Shown: positions 54,839-63,804 of the stretch, in pieces
Numbering within the stretch: position 1 is the stretch's first letter
Layout of the letters: the number at the start of each line of letters is the position of its first letter
From: Natronohydrobacter thiooxidans
GTDB taxonomy: Bacteria; Pseudomonadota; Alphaproteobacteria; Rhodobacterales; Rhodobacteraceae
NCBI RefSeq assembly: GCF_001884735.1
Contig: NZ_MJAP01000012.1
Span: 124,001-188,000, forward strand
Reading direction: 5' to 3'
Length of the DNA stretch: 64,000 bases
Translations under genes and position numbers: made by a program
Notes under the pieces: model-generated
Told to the model about the DNA's origin: nothing
Database searches by the model: none
The model's input: only the letters and a program-made list of their open reading frames with translations

Positions 54839-55909
54839 TCAGAGAGATACGCTCGCGGGTGCGCAGACACGCGCCAGACGGGAATAGACAGCGACATATT
54901 CATCGACCATCCTCGACGCGGCAAAGCGGCGTTCAAAGCACCTGCGGACTTCTTTTCGGTCCAGTGCGAGGGCGCGCGGCAGCACTTGGACCGCCTGTTC
55001 AAGTGAGTCCACGACGAAGCCCGAAACCCCCTCATCGATGATTTCCGCCATCGCGCCATTGCGCCATGCAATTACAGGGGTTCCATGCGCCATGGCCTCG
55101 ATGACGACAAGACCGAAGGGCTCGGGCCAATCGATCGGGAACAGCAGCGCCGCGGCGTTGAGCAGAAATTCCGTTTTTCCGGATTCGGAGATCTCGCCCA
55201 CATACTCGATCTTCGAGCCATCAAGATGCGGCTCGATCTCTTGCCGGTACCAAATCCGATCATCTTCGTCGAATTTTGCAGCGAGTTTCAGGGGAAGATC
55301 TGCAGCTTTGGCGATGGCAATAGCCCTGTCCGCCCGCTTGTCCCGAGACAAGCGGCCCATGAAGGCAAGATACCCGGCACTGCTCGGCGCCTGAGGCATT
55401 GGAGCAGGCTGGTAACGATCACGCGGGATGCCGTGGTAAATGTTGGCGACCCAGTTCGCCTGTGCAAGCGGGCCACGCTGTGCAAGGGAAATCGAACTCA
55501 TGGGCATGTCCGGCCAGCGGGCGAGCGCGGCAGGCAGGTCGGCATAGTCGAGCCTGCCATGCGGTGTGGTCAAGGTCTTGGACGCGAAATCCTGGAAGAA
55601 CGGGAAATGCTGGAAATGCGAGAGGTGGCAATGGATAACATCGAACGCAGCCTGCTGCTTGCGCACTTCGTCCAACATGGCCAGATGCGCCGCAATCGCT
55701 GACACTTTCGCGGCAGGATCCTGACGCATGCCGCAAGATCGGCATTCCACCAGTTTTCCCAAGGTTGCGGAGCCTGCAGCGGCGAAAAGCGTCACCTCAT
55801 GCCCCAAGGCCACGAGCCCGTCACACAGGGTTGCTATAACCCGTTCGGTGCCGCCATAGGCGACCGGTGGAACCGTCTCGAAAAGCGGCGCCACTTGAGC
55901 GATGCGCAT
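54839..55909 (-). CDS. GT4-family glycosyltransferase
   Basis: The 356-residue GT-B protein has the N-terminal AYGGTERVIATLCDGLVALGHEV donor-side loop, DVIHCHLSHFQ, YLAFMGRLSRDKRADRAI and the C-terminal nucleotide-sugar motif FPIDWPEPFGLVVIEAMAHGTPVIA with the E-x7-E pair. It lacks transmembrane segments. It is the first gene of the stress operon, 28 bp from a consensus EcfG-type promoter. Acceptor and product are unknown. Confidence 0.88.
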   Translation of the reverse strand: MRIAQVAPLFETVPPVAYGGTERVIATLCDGLVALGHEVTLFAAAGSATLGKLVECRSCGMRQDPAAKVSAIAAHLAMLDEVRKQQAAFDVIHCHLSHFQHFPFFQDFASKTLTTPHGRLDYADLPAALARWPDMPMSSISLAQRGPLAQANWVANIYHGIPRDRYQPAPMPQAPSSAGYLAFMGRLSRDKRADRAIAIAKAADLPLKLAAKFDEDDRIWYRQEIEPHLDGSKIEYVGEISESGKTEFLLNAAALLFPIDWPEPFGLVVIEAMAHGTPVIAWRNGAMAEIIDEGVSGFVVDSLEQAVQVLPRALALDRKEVRRCFERRFAASRMVDEYVAVYSRLARVCAPASVSL

Positions 55910-55937
55910 CGGCCGTGCCTCCTTCGTCTGTCTGATG

Positions 55938-55963
55938 AACGCACGAAGGAACCTTATTGTTCC
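55938..55963 (-). promoter_or_regulatory. consensus EcfG-type (general stress) promoter
   Basis: The reverse strand reads GGAAC, 17 bp, CGTT, an exact match to the alphaproteobacterial EcfG consensus. It sits 28 bp upstream of the GT4 start, giving a short leader. Confidence 0.7.
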
Positions 55964-56032
55964 TGCGGTCCCAACGGTTCCGCAGGCAATCCGCGATCAA
56001 GGGACAGGATGGCGCGGACCATCTGACAGCAT

Positions 56033-56048
56033 CCCCGCTTCTCCGGGG
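56033..56048 (-). terminator. weak hairpin after tdh
   Basis: CCCCG and CGGGG pair around a 6-nt loop 70 bp past the tdh stop. No U-run follows, so termination is uncertain. Confidence 0.3.
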
Positions 56049-56118
56049 TTCAGGGCGAAAGCTCTCCCCTGTAGCCGGGCGCGCGGGGATTCATGGCCGT
56101 TTGATCTTGACCCTTCAC

Positions 56119-57147
56119 CTATCGCCAATCCAGCACGATTTTGCCGGAATTGCCGCTGCGCATGATCTCGAAGCCCTGCGCGAAGTCTTTGGCGGCCATG
56201 CGATGGGTGATGACGGGGCGGATATTCAATCCGTTTTCCAGCATGGCAATCATCTTGTACCAAGTCTCGAAAATCTCGCGCCCATAGACGCCCTTGATCG
56301 TGATCGCCTTGAAGACGATGCGCGACCAGTCCACGGGGCTTTTGCCCGGCGGGATGCCCAGAAGTGCGATGCGCCCGCCCATGACCAGATTTTCCACCAT
56401 CTGATCCAGTGCCTGCTGGTTGCCCGACATTTCCAGCCCGACGTCAAAGCCTTCGCGCATTTTCAGGCGCGCTTTCACTGCGGCCAGATCTTCCTGCATC
56501 ACATTGACCGGCATCACATCCGCCACTTTTGCGGCCAGATCCAGCCGCACCGGATTCACATCGGTAATGACCACATGGCGGGCGCCGACATGGCGCGCGA
56601 CAGCCGCCGCCATGATCCCGATGGGGCCCGCGCCGGTGATCAGCACATCCTCGCCCACCAGATCATAGCTCAGTGCCGTGTGGACTGCATTGCCCAGAGG
56701 ATCAAGGATCGCGCCGATTTCGTCGTCAATCGCGTCGGGCAGCGGCACGACATTGAAGGCAGGCAGGCGCAGATATTCGGCAAATGCGCCCGGTTCATTG
56801 ACACCGATGCCGCGTGTGGCGGGGTCCAGATGGAACTTGCCTGCGCGTGACTGGCGGCTGTCGCGCCCGATCAGATGGCCTTCGCCGGAGCAGCGTTGGC
56901 CAATTTCCAACCCGGTCACATTGCGGCCCAGTTCCACGATCTCGCCTGCGAATTCATGGCCCGTGATCAAGGGCACGGGAACCGTGCGTTGCGCCCAGTC
57001 GTCCCAGTTCCAGATATGGATATCGGTGCCGCAAATGCCGGTCTTGGCGATACGGATCAACACATCGTCGGGACTGATCTGCGGCACCGGCGCGGTGACT
57101 TGCCATAGTCCGACCTCGGGGCGGGATTTCTCCAGTGCTTTCATCAT
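56119..57147 (-). CDS. tdh: L-threonine 3-dehydrogenase lacking the structural zinc site
   Basis: The 342-residue medium-chain dehydrogenase matches E. coli Tdh throughout. It has catalytic Cys39 ([11 protein letters not shown]), His64-Glu65 (GHEFAGE), [44 protein letters not shown], and [12 protein letters not shown]. It oxidises threonine to 2-amino-3-oxobutyrate, which Kbl cleaves. The four structural-zinc cysteines of E. coli (93, 96, 99, 107) align with Gly94, Ser97, Ser100 and Asp108 here, so that site is lost while the rest is intact. Its ATG overlaps the kbl stop. Confidence 0.93.
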   Translation of the reverse strand: MMKALEKSRPEVGLWQVTAPVPQISPDDVLIRIAKTGICGTDIHIWNWDDWAQRTVPVPLITGHEFAGEIVELGRNVTGLEIGQRCSGEGHLIGRDSRQSRAGKFHLDPATRGIGVNEPGAFAEYLRLPAFNVVPLPDAIDDEIGAILDPLGNAVHTALSYDLVGEDVLITGAGPIGIMAAAVARHVGARHVVITDVNPVRLDLAAKVADVMPVNVMQEDLAAVKARLKMREGFDVGLEMSGNQQALDQMVENLVMGGRIALLGIPPGKSPVDWSRIVFKAITIKGVYGREIFETWYKMIAMLENGLNIRPVITHRMAAKDFAQGFEIMRSGNSGKIVLDWR

Positions 57148-58331
57148 GACAAGATCCCTGTGTCGTGTCCGGCCTGTGCAAAAGCCGCCAGTGCCTGATC
57201 CAGATCCTTGCGCGTCAAGGCGGCATTCATCTGTGTGCGGATGCGTGCCTGCCCCTTGGGCACAACGGGAAAGAAGAACGGCGAGACATAGACGCCCAGA
57301 TCGAACAAGCGCGCCGCCATTGCCTGCGCCTTATGCGCGTCATAGAGCATGACCGGGATGATCGGGTGCTCGCCGGGCAGCAAATCAAACCCCGCCGCAG
57401 CCAGCCCTGCCCGCCAATAGGCCGCATTGTCGAATAGCTGCGCACGCAGATCATCCGCCCCCTCGACGATATCCAGCGCCGCGATCCCGGCCGCGACAAT
57501 TGCGGGCGGCAGCGCATTGGAAAACAGATAGGGCCGCGCGCGCTGGCGCAACAGGTCAATCACGGGCTGCGGACCGGCGATATAGCCCCCCAAGGCACCG
57601 CCCAGGGCCTTGCCCAAAGTGCCGGTCAGAATGTCAGCCCGCACCCCCAGATGCGCAGGCGTGCCGCGCCCCTGCGGCCCCATGAAGCCCGTGGCATGGC
57701 AGTCATCAACCATGACCAGCGCATCATAGCGCTCTGCCAGCGCGCGGATCTCGGGCAGGCGGGCAAGATAGCCGTCCATCGAGAATACGCCATCGGTGGC
57801 GATCATGATATGGCGCGCGCCATCCGCGCGGGCGGCCCGCAACTGCGCTTCCAGATCATCCATATCGGAATTGGCATAGCGGTAGCGCCGCGCCTTGCAC
57901 AGACGTATGCCGTCGATGATGCTGGCATGGTTGAGCGCGTCCGAGACCACGGCATCCTCACGCCCCAGCAGCGGCTCGAACAGCGCGCCATTGGCATCGA
58001 AACAGGCCGCAAACAGGATACTGTCATCCATGTCCAGATATTTCGCCAAACGCGCCTCCAGCGCGCGATGCAATTCTTGCGTGCCGCAGATGAACCGCAC
58101 CGAGGCCATGCCGAACCCATGCGCCTGCATGGCCGCGATGGCGGCGTCGATCAGCGCGGGATGATTGGCCAGACCAAGATAATTGTTGGCGCATAGATTT
58201 ATCACCTCGCGCCCGCCCACCTGCACGCGGGTCGATTGCGGGGTCGCGATCATTCGCTCGCGCTTGAACAGCCCGTCGGCCTCGATTTCGGCAAGCGTTG
58301 CGCGCATATGGTCCAGAAACGCAGTCGTCAT
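57144..58331 (-). CDS. kbl: glycine C-acetyltransferase (2-amino-3-ketobutyrate CoA ligase)
   Basis: The 395-residue alpha-oxoamine synthase shows [66 protein letters not shown] and the PLP lysine in [16 protein letters not shown]. It splits 2-amino-3-oxobutyrate with CoA to glycine and acetyl-CoA. It precedes tdh with an ATGA overlap. ATG 58331 gives the usual family length; an upstream start at 58364 would add 11 residues. Confidence 0.95.
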   Translation of the reverse strand: MTTAFLDHMRATLAEIEADGLFKRERMIATPQSTRVQVGGREVINLCANNYLGLANHPALIDAAIAAMQAHGFGMASVRFICGTQELHRALEARLAKYLDMDDSILFAACFDANGALFEPLLGREDAVVSDALNHASIIDGIRLCKARRYRYANSDMDDLEAQLRAARADGARHIMIATDGVFSMDGYLARLPEIRALAERYDALVMVDDCHATGFMGPQGRGTPAHLGVRADILTGTLGKALGGALGGYIAGPQPVIDLLRQRARPYLFSNALPPAIVAAGIAALDIVEGADDLRAQLFDNAAYWRAGLAAAGFDLLPGEHPIIPVMLYDAHKAQAMAARLFDLGVYVSPFFFPVVPKGQARIRTQMNAALTRKDLDQALAAFAQAGHDTGILS

Positions 58332-58398
58332 TCGGGATGCTCTCTCATCGTGTAGAATGGGCACTGTGGGTCAGTCCCCGCAATTGGCCCGGCCCTGT

Positions 58399-58884
58399 TC
58401 AGGTGCGGGCCTTCTCAAAAGCGGTCCAGGCGGCCCCGAAAGCTTTGAAATCAAAGCCCGGCATGCGTGCAGGATCGAGGATCAGCTTCTCGGTCGCAAG
58501 CAATTTTTCGATACCCGACTGCAGCTCTGGCAGGGCAGCGGGTGGGATGACCACTGCGCCGTGCCGGTCGGCATGGATCAGATCACCCTGCGCCACGCGC
58601 AGCCCGAACACGGTGACGGGTTCGCCCAGGCTGCGCACATGCACGAAGCCATGACTGGGCCCCACACTGCCCGCGATAACGGGAAATCCTGCGGCCATAT
58701 CACCCAGATCCCGCATCACCCCATTGGTCAGGGCGCCCGACATGCCGAATCCCTTGTGGATGGTGGTGTTCACTTCGCCCCAATAGGCCCCGATGCAATC
58801 GGGATAGTCCAGCGCTTCGATCACCGCGACCGAAGGCTTGGGCGCGTCATGCATCGCCTTGTAACAGGCCATGCGCCGGGCTCC
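58399..58884 (-). pseudogene. RraA-family protein, N-terminally truncated remnant
   Basis: From about Met at 58872 (MACYKAMHDAPKPSVAVIEA) to the stop at 58399 the frame is a good RraA/HMG-aldolase-like C-terminal part, including the metal-site motif NGVMRDLGDM and FGLRVAQGDLIHADRHGAV. The first part of the family's N-terminal domain is missing. Upstream in the same frame the sequence is not RraA-like, because it reads out of frame through a permease fragment. No ribosome binding site suits the internal Met. Confidence 0.75.
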
Positions 58885-59048
58885 ATGACCCCGATAATGG
58901 CAGATTGACGAAATACGGACATGATATTGCCCGCCGACAGAAACCTGTCTGACATCAGCGAAAAGGCGATCATGAACACGATAAAGGCCACAAGTATGCC
59001 TTGCTCTTCTATTGCAGGGCCTCCGGCCTTGATGCGGGTCATCAGCAT
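58868..59048 (-). pseudogene. N-terminal fragment of an RbsC-type ABC permease
   Basis: ATG 59048 after GGGAGGAA starts a frame whose first ~55 residues (AFSLMSDRFLSAGNIMSVFR then QSAIIGVM) are the start of a ribose-type permease. At about 58884 homology stops abruptly and the DNA continues as RraA C-terminal sequence in another frame. This marks a deletion junction that removed most of the permease and the front of the RraA gene. Confidence 0.75.
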
Positions 59049-59158
59049 CTGGTTCCTCCCGGGAAAACACCTCCGCGCGCTCCCCTGCACGCTTGATGGT
59101 CGAGATACCGTCAAGATCGGAGCAGGTCTTGCCCGCCCCGATCTGTCCTGTTGTCTAC

Positions 59159-59290
59159 TCAGAAGACAGGGCGGTCGAACTGATCCATATTGTCCTGCGT
59201 GCTCTTGGGGTGTCGAAGTAGTTCAGCGTCGGCACATCTTCACCTTCCAGCATATCCAGCGCCGCTATTCGCTCAGCCGCGCTTCGGTGC
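59159..59290 (-). pseudogene. C-terminal remnant of a sugar-binding protein, frameshifted
   Basis: One reverse frame reads ALDMLEGEDVPTLNYFDTP and a neighbouring frame continues KSTQDNMDQFDRPVF followed by TGA at 59159, the typical ending of a periplasmic sugar-binding protein. A single missing base in the CACCCCAAG stretch explains the shift. It sits directly upstream of the permease fragment, as expected for an eroded ABC operon. Confidence 0.6.
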
Positions 59291-59306
59291 CGCGCAGACG
59301 CAAAGG

Positions 59307-60632
59307 TCACGCCCGCAGTGCGGCATCAACAGCCTCGGCCAGCCGCCCGGTGATTTCCGCGAGATCGGCCGGGGCGACAATGAAAGGCGGCGCGAGCAGC
59401 ACGTGATCGCCTTGCACCCCGTCAATCGTACCCCCCATCGGATAGACCATCAGCCCGCGCGCCATCGCTTCTGCCTTGATCTTCGCATGGAGTTTGCGCG
59501 CAGGATCAAAAGGTGCCTTGCTGTCGCGATCGGCCACCAACTCGATGGCCTGAAACAACCCGCGCCCCCGGATATCGCCGACATGCGCATGCTGCCCGAA
59601 AGCTGCAGACAGTTCGGCCCGCAGATGCGCGCCCATAGCCTGCACATTCTCCAGCAACCTGTCGCGCCGGATCACCCGCTGCACCGCCAACCCCGCCGCT
59701 GCCGCCATCGGATGCCCCATATAAGTGTGCCCATGCTGGAAAAACCCGGTGCCATTGGCAAAGGCATCGTAGATCCGCTGGCTCAACAAGGTCGCGCCGA
59801 TGGGCTGGTAGCCCCCGCCCAGACCCTTTGCTATGGTCAGCAGGTCGGGCGCTATGCCGTCATGTTCGCAGGCATAGCGATATCCCGTCCGCCCCATCCC
59901 GCACATCACCTCGTCCAGGATCAGCAGCACCCCATAGCGGTCGCAGATCGCCCGGATGCGCCGGAAGTAATCCGCCACTGCAGGCACCGCCCCCGCCGTT
60001 GCCCCCACCACAGGCTCGGCGATGAAGGCCGCGACCGTCTCGGGCCCCAGGTCCAGGATCTTCGCCTCCAGCTCGCCCGCCGCGCGCGCCGCATAATCGG
60101 CATCCGTCTCACCATCGCGCTGTTCGCGATAGGCGAAGCAGGGCGCGATGTGATGCGCCTCCATCAGCAAGGGTTTGAACTGCGCCCGCCGCCATTCATT
60201 GCCGCCCGCCGCCAGCGCCCCCAGCGTATTGCCGTGGTAGCTCTGTCGCCGCGCGATGATGTGGCGGCGCTCGGGCTGGCCGGTCTCGGTGAAATACTGC
60301 CGCGCCATTTTCAGCGCCGCCTCCACCGCCTCGGACCCGCCAGAGACCAGATAGACATGGCTCAACCCTGCGGGCGCGTCAGTGATAAGTTCATCGGCCA
60401 GATCTTCCGCCACATCCGTGGTGAAGAACCCGGTATGCGCATAGGCCAGCCGGTCCAACTGGTCATGCAAAGCCGCGATCACCTCCGGGTGGCCATGCCC
60501 CAGACAGGACACCGCCGCCCCGCCGGAGGCGTCGATATACGACTTCCCCTCCGCATCGGTGAAGCACAGGCCAGAGGCCGCGACCGCGCGGCGCGGCGGC
60601 GTGTGAATGGAACGATGCAACAGACGTGTCAT
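59307..60632 (-). CDS. class III PLP aminotransferase (omega-aminotransferase family)
   Basis: The 441-residue protein has SYIDASGGAAVSCLGHGHPE, VYLVSGGSEAVEAALKMARQY, RRQSYHGNTLGALA, LILDEVMCGMGRTG and the PLP lysine in TIAKGLGGGYQPIGA. The GHGHPE and SGGSEA blocks are those of aspartate-aminotransferase-family class III enzymes, acting on omega-amino acids or amines with pyruvate or 2-oxoglutarate; the substrate cannot be read off. It is 9 bp behind an RpiR-type regulator gene, which probably controls it. Confidence 0.88.
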   Translation of the reverse strand: MTRLLHRSIHTPPRRAVAASGLCFTDAEGKSYIDASGGAAVSCLGHGHPEVIAALHDQLDRLAYAHTGFFTTDVAEDLADELITDAPAGLSHVYLVSGGSEAVEAALKMARQYFTETGQPERRHIIARRQSYHGNTLGALAAGGNEWRRAQFKPLLMEAHHIAPCFAYREQRDGETDADYAARAAGELEAKILDLGPETVAAFIAEPVVGATAGAVPAVADYFRRIRAICDRYGVLLILDEVMCGMGRTGYRYACEHDGIAPDLLTIAKGLGGGYQPIGATLLSQRIYDAFANGTGFFQHGHTYMGHPMAAAAGLAVQRVIRRDRLLENVQAMGAHLRAELSAAFGQHAHVGDIRGRGLFQAIELVADRDSKAPFDPARKLHAKIKAEAMARGLMVYPMGGTIDGVQGDHVLLAPPFIVAPADLAEITGRLAEAVDAALRA

Positions 60633-60641
60633 GAGCAAACC

Positions 60642-61508
60642 TCAGATGATATCAGGATGATAGGTGTTGAAAGCCGCAAGCTGCCGGTCCAGCCCCGCCA
60701 GCCGGGCCAGCACAGCCGGGTCATCGCCGCGCGCGACCAGCGCCACCAGCACTTCCGCCAGCGCAAAGGCCGGGGCCATGCTGTGCAGGAAGGACGCGCT
60801 CGCAATGGGCACGATCATTGCCACACCGTCCGGACAGATCAATGGCGAGAGCCCCGTGTCGGTCAGCGCCACGACCTGCAAACCCCGCGCACGGGCCTGT
60901 ACCACAACCTCGACCACCGCGCGCGTATAGGGCGCAACTCCGCAGACAAACAGCACATCCCCCGCCTGCGCCTGCGCCAGCGCATCGAAACCAGTGCCGC
61001 CAATGCCGTCCAGCAACCGCGCCCGGTCGCTGATCAGCGACAATGCGTATGAGACATGCCAGGCCACGGCATGACTGGAACGCATCCCCAGACAATAGAC
61101 CTGACGCGCCTGCGCGATCATCCCCGCCGCGCGCACCATCGCCTGCGGCAGATCGCCTGCGGCCAGCCCAGCAACCTGCGCCCCGCAATTGCGCAACATC
61201 TCCTGCGCCGCGAGTTCCGAGGACTCCGCGTGCAAGGAAGCACGGCGCGCCGCCTGCCCCGCCAGACCGGGCGCCTGCCGCAGCGCCGCGCGATGCCCTT
61301 CGCGCAAGCCCTCATAGCCGTCATATCCCAGCGCCTGCGCCAGCCGCGTCATGGTCGCAGGCTGCACACCAGCCCGCTTCGCCTGTTCGCGCATCGACAG
61401 CAGCGCCACCTCCTGCGGGTTCGCCGCCACCCAGCGCGCAGCTTTCTGAAGCTGCGCAGGCAGCGATTCAAGGCGCATGACAAGGGTCTGGGCAAAGGCG
61501 GGTGACAT
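60642..61508 (-). CDS. MurR/RpiR-family transcriptional regulator
   Basis: The 288-residue protein has an N-terminal RpiR HTH (SMREQAKRAGVQPATMTRLA, about residues 38-57) and a C-terminal SIS domain (YCLGMRSSHAVAWHVSYAL, LFVCGVAPYTRAVVEVV, VALTDTGLSPL). SIS domains in this family bind phosphosugars, but members next to aminotransferases respond to other ligands. It is the first gene of a two-gene unit with the class III aminotransferase. ATG 61508 was chosen over GTG 61514. Confidence 0.88.
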   Translation of the reverse strand: MSPAFAQTLVMRLESLPAQLQKAARWVAANPQEVALLSMREQAKRAGVQPATMTRLAQALGYDGYEGLREGHRAALRQAPGLAGQAARRASLHAESSELAAQEMLRNCGAQVAGLAAGDLPQAMVRAAGMIAQARQVYCLGMRSSHAVAWHVSYALSLISDRARLLDGIGGTGFDALAQAQAGDVLFVCGVAPYTRAVVEVVVQARARGLQVVALTDTGLSPLICPDGVAMIVPIASASFLHSMAPAFALAEVLVALVARGDDPAVLARLAGLDRQLAAFNTYHPDII

Positions 61509-61549
61509 CGCCACAGTTTAGCGAGTCCCCGGCAGGTATGCAATAAATG

Positions 61550-61560
61550 TTTCACTGAAA
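61550..61560 (-). promoter_or_regulatory. operator candidate upstream of the RpiR regulator
   Basis: TTTCA-C-TGAAA is an 11-bp palindrome 42 bp before the regulator start, the general shape of RpiR-family sites. Autoregulation is inferred. Confidence 0.35.
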
Positions 61561-61799
61561 GATTCGATCGTTTCTCCGCGCAATATCCGCAGGATCCATC
61601 TGCACTATCGGCGAAGCCCATGGGCAAAGCGCGCAACCATCAGCGCGACTTTGGGTTCAAGCTGACCCGCGATCTGCTCAACCTCTCGGGCATTGCGCAG
61701 CGCCTGTCGGCTTGTGTCTATGCTTGTCTGGCTTGGCCGCGCGACGGGCTTGGCATGGCCCGTATCTGCGCTTGCGGGTTGTATGCTGCCGGTTCGTGG

Positions 61800-61994
61800 C
61801 AGAACTCGGCGCGGATCGGCGGGCCCATTGGCCTCATCACGCCGCCCTATCGCCTGAGCCTCTATGTCGTGACCGGCGTAACGGGCATGCCTTATATGCA
61901 GCTTCTGGCATATATTCTTCCCGATATCGTCGCCCTGATCGGCCTCCGGATGCTGGTGGCTTTCGTTCCCTGGCTATCACTGATATTGATCTGA
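61800..61994 (+). pseudogene. C-terminal remnant of a TRAP transporter large permease (DctM)
   Basis: The stretch GGPIGLITPPYRLSLYVVTG ... MPYMQLLAYILPDIVALIGL ... VAFVPWLSLILI, ending in TGA at 61992-61994, has the pattern of the last helices of DctM permeases. The sequence before it in the same frame (from 61620) does not look like DctM. No start or ribosome binding site fits a real gene. It is a leftover of a deleted TRAP operon beside an IclR regulator gene. Confidence 0.65.
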
Positions 61995-62026
61995 CCCTGA
62001 CGAGGCGAAGAAGGTGAGCGCTGGCC

Positions 62027-62815
62027 ATGACGCATCAGACCACAACCTCGGAGGATGACGTGGATCGCAGCGAACGGATCCCGACGACCCTGCGGTTGCT
62101 GACCTTGCTGGAAGAAGTTGTCCGGCGGGGCGGGCCGGTCACGCCGACCGACCTCGCGGACACAACCGATCTGCCAAAGGCCACACTGCACCGTTTGTTT
62201 CAGACGCTCGAAACAGAGGGCTATCTGCAGCGCGAACCCGATGGGCGTGCCTATTCCGTAGGACCGCGCACGCGCTCCCTGGCCATGGCCACCATGTCCT
62301 CGATGCGGATGCGCACACCGCGTCTGGCAATCATGCGCGCGCTCGCCAAGGATATCGGCGAAACCTGCAATTTCGCCATCCCGGACCGCGAGGCGATGGT
62401 CTATCTTGACCGGGTCGAAACCGAATGGCCCCTGCGCGTGCAATTCTCGGTCGGCACGCAGGTGCCATTCTACTGCACGGCGGGCGGCAAGCTCTATCTC
62501 TCCACGCTCAGCAATCTGCGTCTGGGCAGCTATCTGCGCAATGCCGATCTGACGCGGCTGACCCCCAACACGATCACCGATCCCGAAGCCCTGCGCGCCG
62601 AGATCATGAAGATCCGCGAGCAGGGTTTTGCCGTCGATAACGAGGAATTCCTCGAAGGCGTGATCGCCTTCGCCATGCCGCTCCGCGACCAACATGGCCG
62701 GATGCCGGCGACAATCGCCTTTCAGGGACCAACGCAGCGCATCTCGGTCGAGCAAGGCTATACCCATCTGCCGCGCCTAAAGCGCGCGGCAGAGGAATTG
62801 TCAGCCCTGCTCTGA
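62027..62815 (+). CDS. IclR-family transcriptional regulator
   Basis: The 262-residue protein has an N-terminal winged HTH (about residues 18-75: VTPTDLADTTDLPKATLHRL, then EGYLQREPDGRAYSVG) and the C-terminal IclR effector domain (CNFAIPDREAMVYLDRVET, PFYCTAGGKLYLSTL, GFAVDNEEFLEGVIAFAMP). Such regulators sense small aromatic or organic acids and usually sit beside the genes they control. The adjacent TRAP permease fragment suggests its former target has been deleted. It starts 32 bp beyond that remnant. Confidence 0.92.
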   Translation: MTHQTTTSEDDVDRSERIPTTLRLLTLLEEVVRRGGPVTPTDLADTTDLPKATLHRLFQTLETEGYLQREPDGRAYSVGPRTRSLAMATMSSMRMRTPRLAIMRALAKDIGETCNFAIPDREAMVYLDRVETEWPLRVQFSVGTQVPFYCTAGGKLYLSTLSNLRLGSYLRNADLTRLTPNTITDPEALRAEIMKIREQGFAVDNEEFLEGVIAFAMPLRDQHGRMPATIAFQGPTQRISVEQGYTHLPRLKRAAEELSALL

Positions 62816-62823
62816 CCCGCTCG

Positions 62824-63804
62824 TCACGGAATCAGAACCGAACTTCCTGTCGTCACGCGCGCTTCCATGTCGCGATGCGCCTGCGCAACATCGGCGAGCG
62901 CATAATCCTGTCCGATGCGGATCTGCACCTTGCCGCTTTCGACCATTTCGAACAGTTCCGCCGCCATGGCCTGACAGGTCGCATGATCCGCGATATGAGT
63001 AAACAGCGTGGGCCGTGTCACTTGCAACGACCCTTTCGCACTCAGAATCCCCAGATCGAAGGGCGGCACCTTGCCCGAGGCATTGCCAAAACTGATCAGC
63101 ATGCCCAGCGGGCGCAGACTGTCGAGCGACCGCTCGAAGGTCGCGGCACCGATGGAATCCATCACCACATCAACCCCGCGCCCATCCGTCAACTCACGAA
63201 CCCGCGCCACGAAATCTTCGCGCTCGTAATTGATCACCTCGGACGCGCCATGCTCCTTGGCAAGCGCGCATTTCTCATCCGTCCCGGCGGTGCCGATCAG
63301 CCGGATCCCCTTGGCGCGCGCCCATTGGCAGGCGATCAGGCCAACACCGCCAGCGGCAGCATGAAACAGAACCGTATCGCCCGCTTTCAGCGGCACAGTG
63401 CGCTCGAACAGATACTGCACGGTCAGGCCCTGCAGCATCATCGCGGCACCGGTGCGGAAATCAATGCTCTCGGGCAGGCGGCACACCTGCGCCGCGTTCA
63501 TCACCCGCGCCTCGCAATAAGCCCCCGGCGGTGCACTGGCATAGGCCACCCGGTCACCCACCGCCAGATGCGTGACACCTTCCCCCAGGGCCTCGACCAC
63601 ACCCGCACCCTCCATGCCAAGCACATGGGGCAAAGGCAGCGGATAGGTGCCCGCACGTTGGTAGATGTCGATAAAGTTCAACCCGCAAGCGTGATGGCGC
63701 ACCCGCACCTGCCCCGGTCCCGGTTCCCCCAGCGGAAGGGTCACCAGCTTCAGCACTTCCGGGCCACCGGGCGCGTCGAACTGGATGGCTTTTGTCTCGG
63801 TCAT
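62824..63804 (-). CDS. NADPH:quinone reductase, zeta-crystallin/QOR type
   Basis: The 326-residue zinc-free medium-chain reductase starts at ATG 63804 after GGAGGA. It has HHACGLNFIDIYQRAGTYPL, LPHVLGMEGAGVVEALG, GLTVQYLFERT, FHAAAGGVGLIACQWAR and DVVMDSIGAATFERSL, the Qor pattern, and lacks structural-zinc cysteines. It reduces quinones or enones with NADPH. It converges with the IclR gene, 8 bp separating the ends. Confidence 0.92.
   Translation of the reverse strand: MTETKAIQFDAPGGPEVLKLVTLPLGEPGPGQVRVRHHACGLNFIDIYQRAGTYPLPLPHVLGMEGAGVVEALGEGVTHLAVGDRVAYASAPPGAYCEARVMNAAQVCRLPESIDFRTGAAMMLQGLTVQYLFERTVPLKAGDTVLFHAAAGGVGLIACQWARAKGIRLIGTAGTDEKCALAKEHGASEVINYEREDFVARVRELTDGRGVDVVMDSIGAATFERSLDSLRPLGMLISFGNASGKVPPFDLGILSAKGSLQVTRPTLFTHIADHATCQAMAAELFEMVESGKVQIRIGQDYALADVAQAHRDMEARVTTGSSVLIP

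Noticed and set aside
59190..61052. A forward open frame of 620 codons opposite the aminotransferase and RpiR genes.
   Set aside because: The reverse-strand genes have complete family motifs; the forward frame has none.
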